Shown here piece by piece: positions 58,762 through 64,000 of a DNA stretch of 64,000 nucleotides. The position numbers and the translations under genes are program-made. Under the pieces are notes generated by a model. It was not told the origin of the DNA. It saw only the letters and a list, made by a program, of their open reading frames with translations, and made no database searches. Position 1 is the stretch's first letter. Each line of letters begins with the position of its first letter. The stretch covers positions 35,393,001 to 35,457,000 of the forward strand of contig NC_016131.3 of NCBI RefSeq assembly GCF_000005505.3, in the 5' to 3' direction. The stretch is from Brachypodium distachyon. Taxonomy: Eukaryota; Streptophyta; Magnoliopsida; Poales; Poaceae.

Positions 58762-59787
58762 TGCTCCGACACCGGGGGTGTGCGGCCACGTCCCCCTTGT
58801 AGGTTCGGTAGGGGTGTCTGAGGCGGAGACCCGGTGATCGCCAGCACGGCCGATGGGGCCCTACGGGGCCGGTAAGACAAGGTGCTAAGGGTGCGCGCTG
58901 GTCCAAGAACAGGTCCGCACACGTTTTTTACCCAGGTTCGGGCCACCCGGAGGTGTAAAACCGTACGTCCTGCCTGTCTGAGCTGATATTGATTACGGAC
59001 CAAACGTTTACAAGTTGCCGGGCAAGCTCCCGGGCTTCCTCTCAATGTCTAAGTATTCCTCACCACTCTCTGCTGGTTGTCCACTGGAACCAACCGATCC
59101 TCGATCTAACGAGCCGGCGAAGGGAACTTGTGGAACTGAACGACTGTCCAACTGACTAACTGACCAACCGACTAACCCACCAACTGTCTAACTCCTTTGA
59201 CCCTTGGCATGGGTCCTCCTTTTATACACAAGGGGATGCCACATGTGCCACGGTGCATGAGCTACAAGTGTCCAACGGGGAGGCATGCAACTCCTCCCGA
59301 TGTGCTGGTGGCGTGCATGGGTGCCACCTCCGCTGCTAGGGGCCTAAGACCCTAGGGTAGGATTAGACAACCACTGTTCCTTGGATTGGACGGGTAACTA
59401 CCCGTCGGTCGGCTCGTTTACTGAGCCACGCGCCTTACTCCTTGCCTTTGGTGGGACCGCGCGTCCCGCGCCCGCCACGCTCCCGCGTGGCGCTGTCCAC
59501 TGGGCCCCATGACCCGAGGCGGGGGCACGCACCTGGGAACCCCTAGCCCCAGCAAGTCGACCCCGGGAAGCACCCGGGCCCAACGCACCCGGGAACCCCC
59601 TCCCGGGAAGCAGCTTCCCGGGAGGTGCCCAAGCGGGAATATTCCCCGAAGCCCCGCTAGCCCCTTTCGGGCTGGTAGCTTGCCGGGGAGCTCATAGGCG
59701 CTCCCCGGGATGAGACCTTCCCGGGAATCCGGGAGAGGGGCCCATGCGTCACGCAGCGGTGGTACCCCGGGTGCCATTGGTGCGACA
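58762..59787 (-). repeat. Complete Tat LTR shared by two internal regions
   Basis: 1,026 bp from TGCTCCGACACC to GGTGCGACA (+ strand). Same architecture as 14502-15402: TTTTTTACCCAGGTTCGGGC block, TATAAAAGG on - (59218-59226), palindrome CTCCCGGGAAGCAGCTTCCC plus GGGAG (59600-59624), GGTGGTACCCCGGGTGCCA end. It is the 3' LTR for the antisense-ORF side (60191 onward) and stands in the 5' LTR position for the gag fragment (58020-58761). An imperfect AACTGACTAACTGACC repeat lies at 59143-59192. Confidence 0.8.
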
Positions 59788-60190
59788 ATAGCCCCCGGTT
59801 GTGGGCCGGCATCACCTGTTCCTGGAAGGGTCTCCCCCTAGTCGGTTGCCGGGCGACGCCCTTAACCGACGCGTGGGCCCCGATCAGTCGCGGGCCTGCG
59901 TCCCTTCGCTGCCCCGTGTACGGCGCCGTTACAAGCGGAGCAGTGGATGCGCAATGTCCGCCCTAACTCCCCCCCTAAATAGGGTAGTTAAGGCCACTCC
60001 GCGCATTACTTCCAGTGATTAGGAGTTATCCCCGCGCACCCGTAGGGTACGGAACCGGCCGTTACCAAACGGCCGGGCGTCATAAAGCCTTTACTGTTGC
60101 CAAGAGGGGAACAACACTTTGCCCTTTCGCCTCCATTCTCTTCCGCATCTCGTATCCCTGCGCTCCTGCCAGCTTCCGCCCTCACTTTCC

Positions 60191-63100
60191 ATGGCGCCCC
60201 CCACCACCAGGAAGGGGAAGGAGGTCCAAACCTCGAAGAAGCCCGCGACCAGCAAGACCGAGGCAGCCATCAAATCGGCCGCTGCCATGGACCAGAAGAG
60301 GCGGGAGATGCGCGCCACAGTCGCCTTCTTCCGCCTCGGCTATAATGGCGAGGCGCTAGGGAAGCTCCGGCACGCCGTCGCCTCAAGCTTTAACGAGCAC
60401 GGGGAGACACAGATCTTCCCGGCGGGCGTCGAGCACCAGGACAACGATTTCCGGGTGTTCGCGCGCTTCCTCCTCTGCGGCATGGTGCCGCCCTTCTCTC
60501 TGTTCCTCCACACACTGATGAAATCTTATCAGTTGCGGGTGGCGCAGCTCCACCCCACCTCGCTCTTCCTCCTCGCCACCTTCCAATTCCTCTGCGAGGC
60601 GTTCGTGGGGGTCATGCCGTCGGTGGGGCTCTTCCGCCACTACTTCTACCCGCGCATCGACAACGCGAAGGCGATGTCGTCAGGGGTGGTCTTCCGCGCC
60701 CGCGACCAGATGAAGTCTGAGTTCATCGTCCGGTCGGGGAAGAAGATTGAAAAAGAGTGGCGAGCCGACTGGTGTTGGGTCCGGGTGGAGGACCCCCAGG
60801 AGTTCATCCAGCCGCTGACGGAGTTGCCGGTACCCCAGAACGGCTGGCAGGACAGGTACCACCGCGACGCCGACCTCCTCCCCATCGTGGAGAAGATCAA
60901 GGCGCTGCGGCTAGCGGGGCTCCCCGATGTCGACGTGGCGCGCACCTTCATCCATCGGCGCATAGCCCCGCTGCAGCTACGTTCCCGGCCCGCGTGGATG
61001 TACACAGGCTCCGGGGACAAAACACGCCTCTAGGCGGACGGCATGGACTTGGAGTCCCTCAGGACGTGGGTGAGGGGGATCTCCGGCGAGATCTTCCAAT
61101 CAACAGAGTTTCTGCCGGGGGTCTCCGCTCTCCACGCTGGCATCAAGGCGCTCAGCGACATCGTCGGCGCCTTCCCGCCCTGCAACGAGTGGGGGCTGAT
61201 GGACGACACCCCCACTCGGGTCCCGCACGGTCCCCCGCAAGCATCCGGCGGGAAGCAGGTGCTCGAGGAGAGCGAGGGCGGATCCGAGCCCAGCTGGCCC
61301 TCCCTCCGGTCGCTGGACGACGAGGCGGGCCAGGTGGCCGCGTTCCCGGAAGTCGTCGCCGTGGAGGACGTCGACGAGGAAAGCAGCGTTAGCGCGCCCT
61401 TGATCATGAGAAGATCGAGGGCGTTCGCAGCTGCCGCAGCCGTCTCCTCAACGGCGACGTTCGCCCCGGCAGCGGCCACCAACCTGGCGGCGGTGGCAGC
61501 TTCCAGGGCGCCCGCCGGTACCTCGATGGTACCCGCAGCAACAGGGGCCGCGGGTGCCTCGGCGGCGGCCCCTGCCTTGGCGGCGGGATCCGGTCCTCGG
61601 GTGCCCGTCGGTACCCCGGCAGCGCCTGCGCCTGCGGGGGTCACCGGCGCCCCGGCGACGGCCTTTGCTCCGGTAGCGAGTGCCTCCGCGAGCTTGGCTC
61701 CCGGCGCCGCGGCGGCATTGCCGTCAACACCTGGAGCTCTCCAGGTTACGATGACCCCGCGGGCGCTCACGGTGCCGCCCGCTCGTGGGGTCTTCCGGGG
61801 CTTCCCGCTCCGGCGAAACCCCCCGAAATCGTCATTGCCGGCGGGTGCCAGCAAGAGGGCGAGGAGCGGTTCCCCGCCCGGCACACCAAGCAAGAGGACG
61901 CGCACCGACGCTGGCGGCGCCGCCGACCCCGCTGCTGCAGGGGTCAGCGGCGGCGCGGGCTTGTCCCTTGGTGACCCAGCCCCAACGGATGCATGGCCGG
62001 CACCGGGTATGTCTTCGTTGATTCTCTGGAATTGCAATTCCTGTTAGCCAAACTCACGAACATACCTTCGCTTTCTGCAGTGAGCGGCAGCTCGCCCGCA
62101 GCAAGCCTCTTGGACGCTCCCGCAGGCGCAGGCGAGGTAGGGGAGGCTGCCCGGCAAGCCCGACGGCTGCACAAGGTAACCGCCCCCGGTCGCCTTTGAT
62201 AGCTCCAGCCATCACCGATCCTCATGCTTCTCATTGCTGCAGGCACAGGTGTGCGCTTGCCAGGAACGGGCACACCCGTGGCCGACGCTGACTTGGTCGC
62301 CGAGGCCGCGGGGGCGGAGGTGGAGTCGGAAACGGCTCCCACGTCCGGCCCTGCTGCGACGGATACAGCGGCAGCGGAGGACACCACCACCGCCGCGACG
62401 GCACCTGGCGACATGCCCGAGCCGCGGACGTGGCCGGGACGGGCTCACCTGTCGTCCAACAGGGGGCAACCCCCGCCGGAAGCAGGGAGCCTTCCCCAAC
62501 ACCGGTGTCCCTGAGCGCAGGCATGGGGAAAGTTGCCGTGGAAGGACGGCAAGGCCCCCAGGAGCAAGTTGGCGACCCCGCGCCTAGTCCCACTTCAGCA
62601 GCAGGGGCTTCATCATCCTCGGGGGCTCTCCCCGGCACCGACCTCGGCACCCTTGCCGGGGTCGCTTGGAACCCCCTTACCTGGGATTCGAGCGTCTTTT
62701 AGCGGGGGCACCGGTTCCTGGACGCCATCCGGGACCAGCAGTTTGCCTTCGTCACCTCCTACAACGAGGTGAGGGAGTGTCACACCGCCGCCAAGAATCA
62801 ACTCGGCGAGGTGCGGGAGGCCGTGGAGAGAGAGCGGCGCGAACTCTCCTGGCTACGCGAGGAGGCGCGGCTGGCCCGGCAAGCCCTGGAGGCCGCTCGG
62901 GAGCCGGTAGTCCCGGAGACCAAGCGCCGTCGGCAACTGGAGGTCCAGCGTGTGGAGCTCCAAGGAAGGCTCGACACGATGTCGGTAACTCTCGAAACGG
63001 CCCGGAAGGAGCATGCTGAGGTGCTCGCGACGGCCCAGACGCGGCTGGATGAGAAGAGCGAGCTGATCGCCAATTACCGCGGGGAAATCCAAGGCCTCCG

Positions 63101-63773
63101 TGTCCTGCTGGAGGTGCAGGTCAAGGCTGGCGAGGATGCGGCGAGAGCGGCGGCTCGGCACGAGGCCGAGCTCAACTCCGCCAAGGACAGAGCGGCCGGG
63201 CTTGAGGACGAGTTGGCCGCCGTCCGGGAAGAGCTCGCCAAGGCCGGCGAGGCGAACGCGACCAAGGCCTTAGAGCTTGCGAAGCTGGAGGGCCGTGTCA
63301 GCAAGGCCAAGAAGGCCGCGCAAGATGCCCGACTCCATCACGGCACGCTGATCGGGCAGCGGCAGCTTGAGACGGAGAAGCTGACGAAGATCGCCCAGTC
63401 GCTGCGAGAACTGCTGCCCAAGTTCGAGCTGCAGGCGGCGGAGGTGGACGGCACGGACGTCATGACATTGAACCCCTTCTTCTTCGACTTGGTGGGGAAG
63501 CTCGGGGTGCTCGAGGTCTGGATCGCCAAGTATGGCGCCAACAAAGTCGCCAACTGTGCTCGGGAGGTTGCCGGGACAATCTTCCCGTGGATTCATCTTC
63601 GGGACCCGGAATTCCCCTTCGAGTCCCTGCTGGATGCTTGGTCCGACAGCGAGGACGAGCCCACACACACACAAGCAGTGCGCGAATTCGTTGACGAGGT
63701 CGTCGAGAGGATGCAGATGAAGCCGGAGCCTGATCCCCCCGCCGACCCCCCGGCCGAAGACAGCGACAACTAG
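60191..63773 (+). pseudogene. Second Tat antisense ORF copy (Transposase_28 family), with introns, broken
   Basis: Starts MAPPTTRKGKE. The domain core VPPFSLFLHTLMKSYQLRV and FLLATFQFLCEAF is intact. A TAG at 61031-61033 interrupts the frame that otherwise continues to about 62006. Likely introns follow: about 62007-62080 (ends TTTCTGCAG) and about 62176-62243 (ends GCTGCAG). The Ala/Pro-rich middle has a frameshift near 62430 and a TAG at 62698-62701. The C-terminal coiled coil (62769-63773, 334 codons) is open and ends in an acidic tail, PAEDSDN. About 70% or more of positions look shared with the copy at 15809. Function in the element is unknown. Confidence 0.75.
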
Positions 63774-64000
63774 TTGCCACAGCCCCCAGCCGTGTTCGTT
63801 GCTTCCACTGTACCTTCTTCTGTTTGCTTTCCCTGCAAGTATGGCGCTTAGTGCCGTTTGAACAATCACCTTTTGATTAGTCCATGTAATCATTTGCTAC
63901 TTAGTCAATTAAGCTTGTTAATTTGCTCAATTTTTGTCCCTTATTCCCGAGGCTTCCTCTCGGGGTGGTTCCTTTAGCCTTTGCGTGTTACGCCTTGTGT
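63774..64000. other. Tat element B internal region, continues past window
   Basis: Similar to 18857-19080 in element A (TTGCCACAGCCCCCAGCCGT, GCGCTTAGTGCC, CCTTTGCGTG). The pol of this copy would lie beyond 64000. Confidence 0.6.

Noticed and set aside
61030..62037. 335-codon minus-strand ORF in the second Tat copy
   Set aside because: Ala/Gly-rich mirror of the + strand frame that continues the Transposase_28 ORF.

Overview
This is a nuclear genomic segment from a grass (Poaceae). The evidence is the TA-flanked Stowaway MITEs with CTCCCTCCGT-type ends, Tat-lineage Ty3/gypsy elements carrying an antisense 'putative gypsy type transposon' ORF, SIRE-like Ty1/copia, CACTA, MULE and LINE remnants, and spliced GT-AG genes. 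I cannot fix the genus. Most of the 64 kb is nested, decayed transposable elements.

Two host genes look intact. The first is a nine-exon Tm-1-like gene (UPF0261 domain plus TIM-barrel domain, 747 codons, + strand, 4850-11487). The second is a single-exon CLE signalling-peptide gene (- strand, 39611-39862) ending in a canonical CLE dodecapeptide. A decayed pentatricopeptide-repeat (PPR) gene lies on the - strand at about 3290-4103, divergent from the Tm-1-like gene.

Layout: 1-854, part of an LTR running off the left edge. 950-3110, Stowaway MITEs and a 23/46-bp minisatellite. 3290-4103, PPR pseudogene. 4850-11487, Tm-1-like gene, with a short retroposed insertion in intron 3 and an antisense LINE in intron 5. 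About 11700-13010, an LTR-like stretch. 13570-14455, a MULE with a perfect 9-bp target duplication. 14502-24442, Tat element A (- orientation; antisense ORF on +, pol on -, gag region deleted). 24443-33339, a second Ty3/gypsy element (C) with about 3-kb LTRs, PBS and polypurine tract. 34440-35100, gag remnant. 35181-38611, a 3'-truncated Ty1/copia element (D). 38612-43960, a lower-repeat island with the CLE gene, MITEs and short retroposed insertions. 43960-45877, two LINE tails. 45878-57779, SIRE-like copia E, whose 5' LTR is split by a 7,042-bp CACTA element and whose pol stops within RT. 57788-64000, a tandem Tat arrangement (LTR - gag - LTR - antisense ORF) continuing past the right edge.

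The Tm-1-like and CLE genes are independent host loci. The element genes are parasitic and nearly all broken by stops, frameshifts or deletions. Insertion order can be partly read: the minus LINE was hit by copia E, copia E's LTR by the CACTA element, and the CACTA element contains MITEs. No tRNA, rRNA or CRISPR feature was seen.
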